DNA from: Curtobacterium sp. Leaf183
GTDB lineage: Bacteria > Actinomycetota > Actinomycetes > Actinomycetales > Microbacteriaceae
Assembly: GCF_001424385.1 (NCBI RefSeq)
Contig: NZ_LMPO01000001.1
Coordinates: 461,017 to 525,016 of the forward strand
Length of the DNA stretch: 64,000 nt
Direction of reading: 5' to 3'
Both the position numbers and the translations under genes were made by a program. Under the pieces are notes generated by a model. The model saw only the letters and a program-made list of their open reading frames with translations. It ran no database searches and was not told the DNA's origin. The first letter of the stretch is position 1. The number at the start of each line of letters is the position of its first letter. Shown in pieces: positions 50,457 to 59,388 of the stretch.

Positions 50457-51532
50457 CCGCCGTCGCACTCCCGGCCACCGGGCTGCTCCGTCGGGTCCGA
50501 GCCGAGTCCGCCGTCCCGCCCCGACCGGACGGCGACACCGGGCTCGTCGACCGCTTCGGCCGTCGCGCGGTGGACCTGCGCGTGTCGCTGACCGAGCGCT
50601 GCAACCTCCGCTGCACGTACTGCATGCCGGCCGAGGGGCTGCCCGTCATCCCCACCGATGCGCTGATGACCGCGGCCGAGATCGAACGCCTCGTGCGGCT
50701 CGGCTCGGAGCACCTCGGCATCCGCAAGGTCCGGTTCACGGGCGGTGAGCCGCTGCTGCGCGCCGACCTGGTCGACGTCATCACGCGCTGCGCCGCACTG
50801 CCCGTCGAGCTCTCCCTCACCACGAACGCGATCGGGCTCGCCGCTCGCGCCCAGGCTCTGCATGACGCCGGGCTCACGCGCGTCAACGTGTCGCTCGACA
50901 CCGTCGACCCGGACGTGTTCGCCACGGTGACCCGCCGGCCGTTCCTGGCGCGGGTCCTCGACGGCATCGCCGCGGCGGCGGACGCCGGGCTCGGGGTGAA
51001 GGTCAACGCGGTCCTGCTGCGGGGCGTGAACGACCACCTGGCGGTCGACCTGCTGACGTGGTGCCTCGAGCGCGGCCATGAGCTGCGGTTCATCGAGCAG
51101 ATGCCGCTCGACCCCGGACACGCCTGGGACGGCACGTCCATGGTGACCGCTGCCGAGACCCGCGCGATGCTCGGCGAGCACCACGTCCTGACCCCCGACG
51201 ACGCGCCCCGCGACGGCGCACCGGCCGAGCGCTTCCGGGTGGCGTCCCGCGCGACCGGCGAGGAGCTGGGCACGGTCGGCGTCATCGCCAGCGTGACCGA
51301 GTCGTTCTGCGCCGACTGCACCCGCACCCGCCTGACCGCCGAGGGACACGTCCGCAGCTGCCTGTTCTCGGACGAGGAGTCGGACCTGCTGACCCTCATG
51401 CGCGACGGTGCCTCGGACGACCAGGTGCTCGACCGCTGGCGCCTGGCGATGTGGGCGAAGCCGCGCGACCACGGCGACGACGCGGACGGCATGGTGCACC
51501 CGTCCCGCGGCATGAGCGCGATCGGCGGATGA
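50453..51532 (+). CDS. moaA: GTP 3',8-cyclase MoaA
   Basis: A 359-residue radical-SAM enzyme making the first molybdopterin intermediate from GTP. N-terminal cluster motif CNLRCTYC (Cys50, Cys54, Cys57), GGEPLLR, and the C-terminal cluster in FCADCTRTRLTAEGHVRSC. It ends GMSAIGG, the conserved C-terminal GG tail needed for activity. ATG 50453 overlaps the previous stop, but TATCAT seven bases upstream also offers an own leaderless promoter. It overlaps moaD by 4 bases. MoaC, its partner, is not in the window. Confidence 0.96.
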   Translation: MTAVALPATGLLRRVRAESAVPPRPDGDTGLVDRFGRRAVDLRVSLTERCNLRCTYCMPAEGLPVIPTDALMTAAEIERLVRLGSEHLGIRKVRFTGGEPLLRADLVDVITRCAALPVELSLTTNAIGLAARAQALHDAGLTRVNVSLDTVDPDVFATVTRRPFLARVLDGIAAAADAGLGVKVNAVLLRGVNDHLAVDLLTWCLERGHELRFIEQMPLDPGHAWDGTSMVTAAETRAMLGEHHVLTPDDAPRDGAPAERFRVASRATGEELGTVGVIASVTESFCADCTRTRLTAEGHVRSCLFSDEESDLLTLMRDGASDDQVLDRWRLAMWAKPRDHGDDADGMVHPSRGMSAIGG

Positions 51533-51774
51533 CGATGACCACGATGCGGTTCTTCGCCGCCGCGCGTGCCGCGGTCGGCGTGGACGAGACCACGGTCGAC
51601 GCCGACACGCTCGACGACGCGCTGCGCGGGGTGGACGCCGCCGACGCGGACCGCTGGCGCACGCTGCAGGAGCGCTGCTCGTACCTGGTCGACGGGCTCA
51701 GCACCCGCGACCGGTCGACGCCGCTCGACGGTGTCGCACTCGTCGACGTGATGCCGCCCTTCGCCGGCGGCTGA
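51529..51774 (+). CDS. moaD: Molybdopterin synthase sulfur carrier MoaD
   Basis: An 81-residue ubiquitin-like protein ending DVMPPFAGG; the terminal Gly-Gly is adenylated and thiocarboxylated by a MoeB/MoeZ-type enzyme such as the one at 54598, then donates sulfur to molybdopterin. RFFAAARAAVGVDE is the usual first strand. ATG 51529 overlaps the moaA stop (ATGA). The large subunit MoaE is not in the window. Confidence 0.94.
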   Translation: MTMTTMRFFAAARAAVGVDETTVDADTLDDALRGVDAADADRWRTLQERCSYLVDGLSTRDRSTPLDGVALVDVMPPFAGG

Positions 51775-51783
51775 CGCCCGCAC

Positions 51784-51887
51784 GTGCGCGGTTGCGCCGT
51801 GGTGCGCGCTTGCGCACGGTGCGCGGTTGCGCCGCGGTGCGAGGTTGATCGCTGGGTGCCCGGAAAGAACCTCGCACGGAGCGGTCA
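51784..51887 (+). repeat. Family-2 51-nt element, copy 3, with 16-bp repeats
   Basis: A GTGCGAGGTT (51837-51846), B GATCGC (51847-51852), A' AACCTCGCAC (51868-51877), B' GCGGTCA (51881-51887). A/A' pair perfectly; B/B' pair with one G-U wobble where copy 1 has a G-C. In front, GTGCGCGGTTGCGCCG occurs exactly at 51784-51799 and 51819-51834. It lies between convergent moaD and modC. Confidence 0.8.
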
Positions 51888-51906
51888 TCCGCGCACGTGT
51901 TGGACG

Positions 51907-52932
51907 TCAGCGGGCCGGCGCATAGACGTCGAGCTCGTCGGGCTCGACGGCGATGCGGACGAGGTCGCCGCGGGTCAGGCCCAGGCGGGACGCCGTGGCG
52001 ATCGTCACGTCCGCGACGAGTTCGCCGGCGCGGACCCGGACCAGTCCGTCACGCGGCTCCAGACCGAGCACCGTGCGCTCCGGCCCGGCACCGTCCCGCG
52101 TCACGACGGCGGCCGTCGGGTGGTACGCGGCCAGGACGACACGACCGGGAGGCTCGGTGTGCGCCCGCGACGTCAGCTCGCCGCCGCCCTGCAGCAGGAC
52201 GCCCCGGCCTGTGGCCGTCCCGGAGACCAGGGCCAGTCCCGAGAACGCGGCACCGAACGCACTGGTCGGGCGTCCGAGCACCCGGGCGGTCGGCCCCTGC
52301 TCGACGACACGACCGCGCTCGACGACCACGATGCGGGACGCCAGGGCGACGACCTCGATCGGGTCGTGGGTCACGATGACGCTCGGCCGACCGGCGACGG
52401 CGATGCGCAGGGCGGCCCGGACGTCGTCGCGGGCCTCGACGTCGAGCGCCGAGGTCGGCTCGTCGAGCAGCAGCACCGCGGGGTCCGCGGCCAGGGCCCG
52501 GGCGATCGCGACGCGCTGGGCCTGTCCCCCCGACAGCGTCGCCGGCGCTCGGTCGGCCAACGCGAGCGCGTCGACGGCGGTCAGCGCCCGGTCGGAGCGG
52601 AGCCGGGCCTCCCGTCCGCCCGTGCCGGCTGCGCGCGGACCGTAGCCGACGTTGCGGGCGACCGACTGGTCCGGGAACAGCTCCGGGCGCTGCGTGACCA
52701 GACCGACCCGACGGCGGTGGGACGGCACGGAGCGGTGCCCGTCGTCGACGGACCGGCCGGCGACCTCGATGCCGCCGGCGTCGATGCGCAGGAGCCCGGC
52801 GACGGCCTCGACGACCGAGGACTTGCCGGCGCCGTTCGGTCCGACCAGCGCCACGCACTCGTCGGTACCGACCACCAGGTCGACGTCGACGTCACGGTCG
52901 CGCAGGACGACGTGGGCGTGCATGCCGGTCAC
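51907..52932 (-). CDS. modC: Molybdate ABC transporter ATPase ModC
   Basis: A 341-residue ATPase. Walker A GPNGAGKS (31-38), signature LSGGQAQR, Walker B VLLLDEPTSALD, and the switch His in VIVTHDP. The C-terminal TOBE-type domain (VLGLEPRDGLVRVRAGELVADVTIATASRLGL) is typical for molybdate feedback in ModC. ATG overlaps the modB stop by 4 bases. Third gene of modA-modB-modC. Confidence 0.93.
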   Translation of the reverse strand: MTGMHAHVVLRDRDVDVDLVVGTDECVALVGPNGAGKSSVVEAVAGLLRIDAGGIEVAGRSVDDGHRSVPSHRRRVGLVTQRPELFPDQSVARNVGYGPRAAGTGGREARLRSDRALTAVDALALADRAPATLSGGQAQRVAIARALAADPAVLLLDEPTSALDVEARDDVRAALRIAVAGRPSVIVTHDPIEVVALASRIVVVERGRVVEQGPTARVLGRPTSAFGAAFSGLALVSGTATGRGVLLQGGGELTSRAHTEPPGRVVLAAYHPTAAVVTRDGAGPERTVLGLEPRDGLVRVRAGELVADVTIATASRLGLTRGDLVRIAVEPDELDVYAPAR

Positions 52933-53729
52933 GTCGTCACCGTCCGCGCTCCGCGGATCGACGTCGCGCCGATGACGACGACCGCCACCACGACCAGCAC
53001 GAGTGCCAGCGCGACCGCGGTGTCCGGATCGATCTCCCGCTGCAGGTAGATCTCCAGCGGCAGGGTGCGCGTGACGCCCTGCAGGCTGCCCGCGAAGGTC
53101 AGGGTCGCGCCGAACTCACCGAGCGCCCGGGCGAAGCACAGCACGACGCCGGACGCGATGCCGGGGAGCGCGCGCGGGATCGTGACCGTGACGAGCACCC
53201 GCGTGGGGCTCGCGCCGAGCGTCCCGGCGACCCGTTCGAGCCGGTCGCCACCGACGCGCAGCGAACCCTCGACGGATGACACCAGGAACGGCATCGCGAC
53301 GAACGTCTGCGCCATCACGACCGCGACGGTGGTGAAGGCGATCCGGATCCCGTGGTCGGCCAGGAACCCGCCGACCGGGCCGATGCGCCCGAACGCGGCC
53401 AGCAGCGCGAGCCCGCCCACGACGGGCGGCAGCACCAGGGGCAGCAGGACGAGCGCCCGTGCGACGCCGATCCAGCGCGACCGGACGCGGGAGAACAGCA
53501 CCGCGAGGGGCAGGCCGAGCACCAGTGCGATGCCCGTGGCAGCGGCCGCCGTGCCGAGGCTGAGTCCCAGGGCGGTGAGCGAGGCGGGTGCGGTGACCAG
53601 GGTGACGAAGGACGACCAGTCGACACGGCCGACCATCGCCAGGACAGGCACGACGACGAACAGGCCGCCCACGACGGCCGGGACCGGCAGCCACCAGGGC
53701 GTGGCGGTGCGGCTGTGCGTGCGGGTCAC
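52929..53729 (-). CDS. modB: Molybdate ABC transporter permease ModB
   Basis: A 266-residue permease with six helices. The EAA loop ERVAGTLGASPTRVLVTVTI contacts the ATPase, and FARALGEFGATLTFAGS is the ModB/CysT hallmark. GTG 53729 overlaps the modA stop as GTGA, so the three mod genes are translationally coupled. Confidence 0.94.
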   Translation of the reverse strand: MTRTHSRTATPWWLPVPAVVGGLFVVVPVLAMVGRVDWSSFVTLVTAPASLTALGLSLGTAAAATGIALVLGLPLAVLFSRVRSRWIGVARALVLLPLVLPPVVGGLALLAAFGRIGPVGGFLADHGIRIAFTTVAVVMAQTFVAMPFLVSSVEGSLRVGGDRLERVAGTLGASPTRVLVTVTIPRALPGIASGVVLCFARALGEFGATLTFAGSLQGVTRTLPLEIYLQREIDPDTAVALALVLVVVAVVVIGATSIRGARTVTT

Positions 53730-54526
53730 GGCTTCCCGAAGCCCGCTCCCCGCAGCACCTGCTCGCCCGCACTCGAACGGACGTACGCGCTGAAGGACGC
53801 GGCGAGCGCGGCGTGCTCCGAGCCCGTGACGACGCCGATCGGGTAGGTGTTGACGGCCTTGGCCGCGGCGTCGAAGTCGACCCCGTCGACCTTGCCGTCG
53901 GCGCCCGTGACGTCGGTGACGTAGACCAGCCCGGCGTCGGCCTGTCCGGACTCGACCTTGCCGAGCACGTCGGTGACGGACTGTTCCTCGCTGACGGGCT
54001 GCAGCGTGACCCCGCTGGCCTGTTCGACGGTCTGGGTCGCCGCGCCGCAGGGCACGGGCGCCGCGCACGTCACGACCTGCAGTCCGGGTGCGGTCAGGTC
54101 CCGCAGGTCGAGGATGCCCTTCGGGTTGCCGGGGGCGACCGCGATCTGCAGGGTGTTCGTCGCGAAGGCCGGGGTGCCGCCGGTGATGAGTCCGGCGTCG
54201 GTGAGCTTGGTCATGTTCGCCTCGTCCGCGCTGGCGAACACGTCGGCGGGGGCGCCGTTCTGGATCTGCGACACCAGGTCGCTCGAGCCCGCGAACGAGA
54301 AGATCACGGTGGCGCCCGGGTGGGACGCCTCGTAGTCCTTGCCGAGCGTGGTGAACGTCTGCTGCAGGGACGCCGCGGCGAAGACGGTGATCGCGCCGGT
54401 GGGGGTCGCACTGGCGCCCGGCGTGGTGCTCGCACCGCCGCTGTTGTCCGTCCCGCCCTGGGTGCGGCACCCGGACAGGAGCGCGGCGGCGACGACCGCC
54501 GTGACGATCGCGCTGGTCCTGCGCAT
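53726..54526 (-). CDS. modA: Molybdate-binding lipoprotein ModA
   Basis: A 266-residue lipoprotein: lipobox ALLSGC (Cys20), then ITVFAAASLQQTFTTLGKDYE and SFAGSSDLVSQIQNGAPADVF, where the Ser residues hold the oxyanion; GAATQTVEQASGV and GLVYVTDV complete it. ATG 54526 has AGAGGGGAT upstream. First gene of modABC. Molybdate supply fits the molybdo-oxidoreductase and moaA/moaD nearby. Confidence 0.95.
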   Translation of the reverse strand: MRRTSAIVTAVVAAALLSGCRTQGGTDNSGGASTTPGASATPTGAITVFAAASLQQTFTTLGKDYEASHPGATVIFSFAGSSDLVSQIQNGAPADVFASADEANMTKLTDAGLITGGTPAFATNTLQIAVAPGNPKGILDLRDLTAPGLQVVTCAAPVPCGAATQTVEQASGVTLQPVSEEQSVTDVLGKVESGQADAGLVYVTDVTGADGKVDGVDFDAAAKAVNTYPIGVVTGSEHAALAASFSAYVRSSAGEQVLRGAGFGKP

Positions 54527-54597
54527 GTCCGATCCCCTCTGAGCCGCATCTGCGACTACTCCACCCGATCCTAGGCGCATCTGCTCCGCGGGACGGG

Positions 54598-55653
54598 TCA
54601 GACGACCGGGCGGCCCTCCCGCTGCCAGGCCTGCATGCCACCGTCGAGGACCACGGCGGGGCGGCCTGCGGCCGACGCCCACGCGACGGCACGGGGGCCA
54701 CGTGCGCAGACGACCACGAGCGCCGATCCGCTGTCCTGACCGTCGGTCGCGAGCTCGTCCGGGGTCACGGCACCCGGGATGACCCCCTCGGCCCGCTCCT
54801 CCGGCGTCCGCACGTCGACCACGACCAGCGGGTCGGCCGGGTCGGCGAGCCGCGCCGCGAGCGCCGCGGGGGCGATCCGGTCGGGTTCCGCTACCGGAGC
54901 CGGGGGCCGGCGCGAGTCGGGCCCCCGTCGCAGCGGGCTCTCGGTCCAGCGCCAGCGTCGGGCGTCGACGCTGAGCACCCGGCCGACCAGCGGGTCCCCG
55001 AGTCCGGCCACGATCGCCGTCACCTGCGCCGCCATCACCGACCCGACCGCCCCACACAGGGCGGGGAGCACGCCGTCGACCGCGCACGACCCCTCGTCCG
55101 GGTGCACGTCGGGGTGCAGGTCGTGGAAGTCCACCGGGGTGCCGGTCACCGTTCCCGCGTCGTCGAAGACCGACACCTGCCCGTCGTAGCCGAGCACGGT
55201 CCCCCAGACGAACGGCACCCCCGCTGCGGCGCAGGCGTCGGACACCTCGCGGGTGACCACGACCGAGTCCGCGGCGTCGACCACCACGTCGTGCCCGGTG
55301 ACCACCGCGGCTGCGAACCGCTCGACACGGGCGTCGACGACGGCCTCGGGGTCGACCGCCCGCGCGTGCTCGGCGGCGACCTGCGCCTTCGGCCGGCCGA
55401 GGTCCGCCGTCGTGAAGAGCGTCTGCCGAGCCAGATTCGACGGGTCGACGGTGTCCGGGTCGACGATGGTCAGCCGGGCGATCCCACTGCCGGCCAGGTA
55501 GGACACGACCGGGGCGCCGAGACCGCCGGCTCCGACGACCAGGACCCGTGCGCCCGCCAGGCGTTCCAGGGTGCGGTCTCCGCCGGCGTCGAGGGCGGCG
55601 GTGCGGGACCCCAGCCGGCGTCGGGCGGGGCTCAGCGGGTCACTCGTCGTCAC
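54598..55653 (-). CDS. moeZ: MoeB/MoeZ-like adenylyltransferase with rhodanese domain
   Basis: A 351-residue two-domain enzyme. Residues about 10-235 are the ThiF/MoeB E1-like part with VLVVGAGGLGAPVVSYLAGSG and VDPSNLARQ. Residues about 250-351 are a rhodanese domain with persulfide Cys in LVVVCARGPRA. It activates C-terminal Gly-Gly carriers such as MoaD (51529) by AMP, then delivers sulfur. The first codons overlap the HTH-TOBE gene by 14 bases. The usual zinc CxxC pairs of MoeB are not seen, as in some shorter actinobacterial forms. Confidence 0.92.
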   Translation of the reverse strand: MTTSDPLSPARRRLGSRTAALDAGGDRTLERLAGARVLVVGAGGLGAPVVSYLAGSGIARLTIVDPDTVDPSNLARQTLFTTADLGRPKAQVAAEHARAVDPEAVVDARVERFAAAVVTGHDVVVDAADSVVVTREVSDACAAAGVPFVWGTVLGYDGQVSVFDDAGTVTGTPVDFHDLHPDVHPDEGSCAVDGVLPALCGAVGSVMAAQVTAIVAGLGDPLVGRVLSVDARRWRWTESPLRRGPDSRRPPAPVAEPDRIAPAALAARLADPADPLVVVDVRTPEERAEGVIPGAVTPDELATDGQDSGSALVVVCARGPRAVAWASAAGRPAVVLDGGMQAWQREGRPVV

Positions 55654-56044
55654 GGGGCGCCTCCACGGTGACCATCGTCGCCTTGACCGATGCCGTCGCG
55701 ACGGACCCGACCTCGAGCCCGAGCTCGCGGACGGCCTCGGCGCTCATCAGGGACACGACGCGGTGCGGGCCGCACTGCAGTTCGACCTGGGCCATCACGG
55801 TGTCGACGACGACGTCGGTCACGATGCCGACGAACCGGTTCCGTGCCGAGCTCCGTCCGACGGCGGGGTCGGGCAGCGCGGCACTCTGGGCCTTCGCGTG
55901 CACGGCCAGTTCGTGCCCGTCGACGACCGCGCGGCCGGTGTCGTCCGAAAAACGTGTGAACGTCCCCGCATCCACCAGTCGACGGACGGTGTCGTCGCTG
56001 ACACCGAGGTACCGGGCGGCATCCCTGATGCGTAGGCGGCTCAT
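55640..56044 (-). CDS. HTH-TOBE protein, putative molybdate-responsive regulator
   Basis: A 134-residue protein: an excisionase/MerR-like helix-turn-helix (RIRDAARYLGVSDDTVRRLVDAG) at 1-60, then a molybdate-binding TOBE/Mop domain at about 66-130 (SARNRFVGIVTDVV, MAQVELQCGPHRVVSLMS). It is the likely molybdenum sensor of this region, functionally a small ModE. ATG 56044 has TAACAT six bases upstream (leaderless). It overlaps moeZ by 14 bases. Its DNA target is not evident. Confidence 0.88.
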   Translation of the reverse strand: MSRLRIRDAARYLGVSDDTVRRLVDAGTFTRFSDDTGRAVVDGHELAVHAKAQSAALPDPAVGRSSARNRFVGIVTDVVVDTVMAQVELQCGPHRVVSLMSAEAVRELGLEVGSVATASVKATMVTVEAPRDDE

Positions 56045-56172
56045 GCCGGGATGTTAGCGGGTGCGGACACCTGCCGGATCCTGTGAGCACTCCGAATCAG
56101 GGGGTGTCCTTCCCAGCCCACCGCGTCTCCGCTTCGGGTCCCCGTCCAGGAGCCGCCGATACCGTCAAGCCC

Positions 56173-57828
56173 GTGAGCGCACCCCGGACCGGCACCATCA
56201 GCGTCCCTCGGCCGCTGTCCGCACCCACGGTGCGCAGCCGGCTCCGAGGGGCCACCGGTGCCGTCGGTCTGGCCGTCGTGCGGACCCCCGAACTCACCAT
56301 CGGCGCACTCGCGGTCATCGTCACCGCGGCGTTCTCGTGGGTGCCCTCGCTCTGGTACGACGAAGCCGCCACGGTCACCAGCGCGACCCGCAGCTGGCCG
56401 CAGCTCTGGGCCGAACTGCACTCGGTGGACGCCGTGCACGGTCTCTACTACGCGCTCATGCACGCGTGGTTCTGGCTGGTCGGGTACACGCCCTTCACCC
56501 TGCGGTTCCCGAGCGCACTGGCGATCGGTGTCGCCGCAGGACTCGTCGTCGCCCTCGGTCGACGACTCGGCGGACGCCGACTCGGCATCGTCGCCGGGCT
56601 CGTCTTCCTCGCACTCCCCCGCGTCCAGTGGGCGGGTGGTGAGGGCCGCCCGTACGCCACCATCACGGCGCTCTCGGTGTGCCTGACCCTCGTCGGTCTG
56701 ACCGCGGTCCGCCGCACGCGGTCCGGCCGTCGTCCGGTGCTGTGGTGGTCCGCCTACGGCGTCGTCGCCCTGGTCGCGGTGACCTTCAACGTCTACCTCG
56801 CACTCGCGGTCGTCGCGCACGCGGTCGTCCTGCTCTGGACCGGTCTCGCCGAGCGTCGACGCACGCGCGACTCGCTCATGACCGCGCGGGGGTCGTCCGC
56901 GCAGCCCCTGGTGTCCCGTCGGGCCGTGCGGTCGTGGATGATCGCCGCCGGTTCCGCTGCACTCCTGGTCTCGCCCTTCGTGCTCGCGGTCGCGTCGCAG
57001 TCCAAGCAGGTCGGCTGGATCGCCGGCATCACCGAGCGCACCAACGACCAGGTGTTCGCGACCGCGTGGTTCGGCGGGCTCAACTGGTACGCCGCCGTCG
57101 CCTGGACCCTCATGGCCGTCGGGGTCGTCGTCGCCGTGGTCCGGTCGCACCGGCGCAGCCCCTCGGTCCGCGCGCTGTTCCGGATGCAGGCCGTCCGTGT
57201 CGCCCTGCCGCTGGCGATCCTGCCGACCGCGGCCCTCGTCGGCGCGACCGCTCTGGGTGAGCACCTGTACTCCCCGAAGTACGCCAGCCTGAGCCTGCCG
57301 TTCGTCGCCCTGCTCATCGCCCTGGCCCTCACGGTGGTGCGGCCCAAGGCCCTGCTGGTCGGTGGGCTCGCGGTGGTGCTCGTGCTGTCCGTCCCGAACG
57401 CCTACGACGTCAAGACCCCGCTGTCGAAGCAGGACTCCACCTGGGCACGCGCCGCGTCCATCGTGGCCGCCGCCCGCGACGCCCGGCCCGACGCCGACGA
57501 GGGCGTCATCTACGGCAGCGTCTACCGCCACCCGGGCGCCACCGCCGACATCATCCGCGTGTCCTACCCGTGGGCGTTCACCGGCATGACCGACCTGGGC
57601 GTCCGCAAGGACGGCCCGGAGTCCGGCGTCCTCTGGAACCAGACCGGCGACCTGGCGACGACCGTCCCCGCACGACTCGGTGACATCGACACCGTCTGGT
57701 TCGTCGGCGGCACCTCGCGCAACATCGAGCCCGAGGCCGCCGCCGTGCTCGCCCGACAGGGCTTCGTCGCCGAGCACCACTGGCAGACCGGCACCGTGCT
57801 GCTCACGCAGTACGTCCGCGCACGCTGA
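56173..57828 (+). CDS. GT39-like membrane glycosyltransferase
   Basis: About 551 residues, roughly ten helices. The GT-C catalytic acid pair is in SLWYDEAAT at the first outer loop, and FTLRFPSALAIGVAAGL is the following conserved helix start. A C-terminal outer domain ends with VLLTQYVRAR. It resembles mannosyltransferases that use polyprenyl-phosphate sugars for protein or wall glycosylation. I prefer GTG 56173, with TACCGT seven bases upstream, over GTG 56083, which adds a low-complexity 30 residues. Confidence 0.85.
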   Translation: MSAPRTGTISVPRPLSAPTVRSRLRGATGAVGLAVVRTPELTIGALAVIVTAAFSWVPSLWYDEAATVTSATRSWPQLWAELHSVDAVHGLYYALMHAWFWLVGYTPFTLRFPSALAIGVAAGLVVALGRRLGGRRLGIVAGLVFLALPRVQWAGGEGRPYATITALSVCLTLVGLTAVRRTRSGRRPVLWWSAYGVVALVAVTFNVYLALAVVAHAVVLLWTGLAERRRTRDSLMTARGSSAQPLVSRRAVRSWMIAAGSAALLVSPFVLAVASQSKQVGWIAGITERTNDQVFATAWFGGLNWYAAVAWTLMAVGVVVAVVRSHRRSPSVRALFRMQAVRVALPLAILPTAALVGATALGEHLYSPKYASLSLPFVALLIALALTVVRPKALLVGGLAVVLVLSVPNAYDVKTPLSKQDSTWARAASIVAAARDARPDADEGVIYGSVYRHPGATADIIRVSYPWAFTGMTDLGVRKDGPESGVLWNQTGDLATTVPARLGDIDTVWFVGGTSRNIEPEAAAVLARQGFVAEHHWQTGTVLLTQYVRAR

Positions 57829-57878
57829 CCCGCGAGCACCTGCACGGTCCCGATGCCGCGCTGTGCCATGCTGCGAGC

Positions 57879-58394
57879 ATGCAGCACGACGTCCGCCTGA
57901 TCGCGCCGGCCGACGCCGCACCGCTCGCCGACCTGCTCGTCCGGAACCGCGCGTGGCTCGCCCCGTGGGATCCCGCGCGGCCCGACTCCTACTTCACCGA
58001 GGGCGGCCAGCGCGCCGAGATCGACGGCTGTCTGCGCCGCCGGGGTCGCGGCGACATGCTGCCCCTCGTCATCACCACCGACGACGTGGTCGTGGGACGG
58101 CTCAACGTCAACTCGATCGTCCGCGGCGCGTTCGAGTCCGGTACCCTCGGCTACTGGGTCGCCGAGGAGTCGGCCGGGCACGGAGCGGCGACCACGGCCG
58201 TGGGACTGGCCGCGCGCATGGCGTTCGACTGCCTCGGGCTGCACCGGCTCGAGGCGGGGACGCTCCCCCACAACGCGCGGTCCCAGCGGGTGCTCGAGAA
58301 GAGCGGCTTCGAGCGGTACGGCTACGCGCCGCGCTACCTGCGCATCGCCGGGGACTGGCAGGACCACGTGCTGTTCCAGCGCCTAGCCGACTGA
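57879..58394 (+). CDS. GNAT N-acetyltransferase (RimJ/RimL-like)
   Basis: A 171-residue GNAT enzyme. Acetyl-CoA loop region GYWVAEESAGHGAATTAV (Q/RxxGxG-like), then LHRLEAGTLPHNARSQRVLEKSGF, the RimJ/L signature. It probably acetylates a protein N-terminus or small amine. CATGCT lies six bases before ATG 57879, a possible leaderless promoter. It lies 50 bases downstream of the glycosyltransferase on the same strand. Confidence 0.88.
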   Translation: MQHDVRLIAPADAAPLADLLVRNRAWLAPWDPARPDSYFTEGGQRAEIDGCLRRRGRGDMLPLVITTDDVVVGRLNVNSIVRGAFESGTLGYWVAEESAGHGAATTAVGLAARMAFDCLGLHRLEAGTLPHNARSQRVLEKSGFERYGYAPRYLRIAGDWQDHVLFQRLAD

Positions 58395-58395
58395 C

Positions 58396-58422
58396 GGCGC
58401 CACGTCGACGCACGGTGGCGCC
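58396..58422. terminator. Bidirectional hairpin between GNAT and ispE
   Basis: GGCGCCAC (58396-58403) pairs with GTGGCGCC (58415-58422) over an 11-base loop, between the convergent acetyltransferase and ispE. A modest stem without a T run. Confidence 0.6.
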
Positions 58423-58446
58423 GCGGACGGCGGTGCTCGGGTCGGC

Positions 58447-59379
58447 TCAGTGCACCAGGCGGGCGCCGTGCACCGGACCGGTCGCCCGGACGGCGACGAA
58501 GCCCGCGGCGCTCAGCGCCACCTGGACCTCGAGCGCGTTGTCGCGGTCGGCGACGAGGAACGCGACCGTCGGCCCGCTGCCGGACACCAGACCCGCCAGC
58601 GCACCGGACTTCTCCCCGAGCTCGAGCGTCCGCGCCAGCTCGGGCTGCAGCCGCATCGCCGGGGCCTGCAGGTCGTTGTGCAGGCAGTCGGCCAACAGGT
58701 CGGGGTCGCCGGCACGCAGGGCCTGCAGCACGTTGGACTCCACCACCGGGGTGGACGGCGCCGGAGCGATGTCGGCACGGTAGCGGTCGCGGTGGGCGTC
58801 GAGCGCACGGTAGACCGCCGGGGTCGACAGCCCGTCGTCGCTGAGCGCCAGCACCCAGTGGAACTCGCCCTTCGCGAGCGCCGGACTGAGCTCGTCGCCA
58901 CGACCCGTCCCGACCGCGGTCCCGCCGGCGAAGGCGAACGGCACGTCGGCCCCGAGTCGTGCGGCGATCCGGAGCAGTTCGTCCCGCCCGAGCGCCGTGC
59001 CCCAGAGGGTGTCCACGGCGAGCAGCGTGGCTGCCGCGTCGGCCGATCCCCCGCCCATGCCGCCCGCGACCGGGACGCGCTTCTCGATGGTCAGCCGCAC
59101 CCCACCGGTGTACCCGGCCGACTCGGCGACCATCCGGGCCGCACGGATCGCCAGGTTCGTGCCGTCGACGGGCACGGACGACGTGTCGATCGAACCGGTG
59201 AACGTGACGGAGAAGTCGTCGGCGGGTTCGGCGACGACGTCCTCGAACAGCGAGACCGCCTGGTACGCCGTCGCGACGTCGTGGTAGCCGTCGTCCTGCA
59301 GGGCTCCGACCGACAGGAAGACGTTGATCTTGCCGGGGGCGCGCGTCCGGACGCGTGTCGGAGCGGCCAGCGAGGTCAT
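58447..59379 (-). CDS. ispE: 4-diphosphocytidyl-2-C-methyl-D-erythritol kinase
   Basis: A 310-residue GHMP kinase of the non-mevalonate isoprenoid pathway. [12 protein letters not shown] at the start, ATP loop [17 protein letters not shown] and [13 protein letters not shown] at the end are the three GHMP motifs. ATG 59379 has TAGGTT six bases upstream, a leaderless start. Its usual neighbour ksgA lies outside or elsewhere; here it stands upstream of nothing on its strand. Essential enzyme, intact. Confidence 0.95.
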   Translation of the reverse strand: MTSLAAPTRVRTRAPGKINVFLSVGALQDDGYHDVATAYQAVSLFEDVVAEPADDFSVTFTGSIDTSSVPVDGTNLAIRAARMVAESAGYTGGVRLTIEKRVPVAGGMGGGSADAAATLLAVDTLWGTALGRDELLRIAARLGADVPFAFAGGTAVGTGRGDELSPALAKGEFHWVLALSDDGLSTPAVYRALDAHRDRYRADIAPAPSTPVVESNVLQALRAGDPDLLADCLHNDLQAPAMRLQPELARTLELGEKSGALAGLVSGSGPTVAFLVADRDNALEVQVALSAAGFVAVRATGPVHGARLVH

Positions 59380-59388
59380 GACCCCAAC

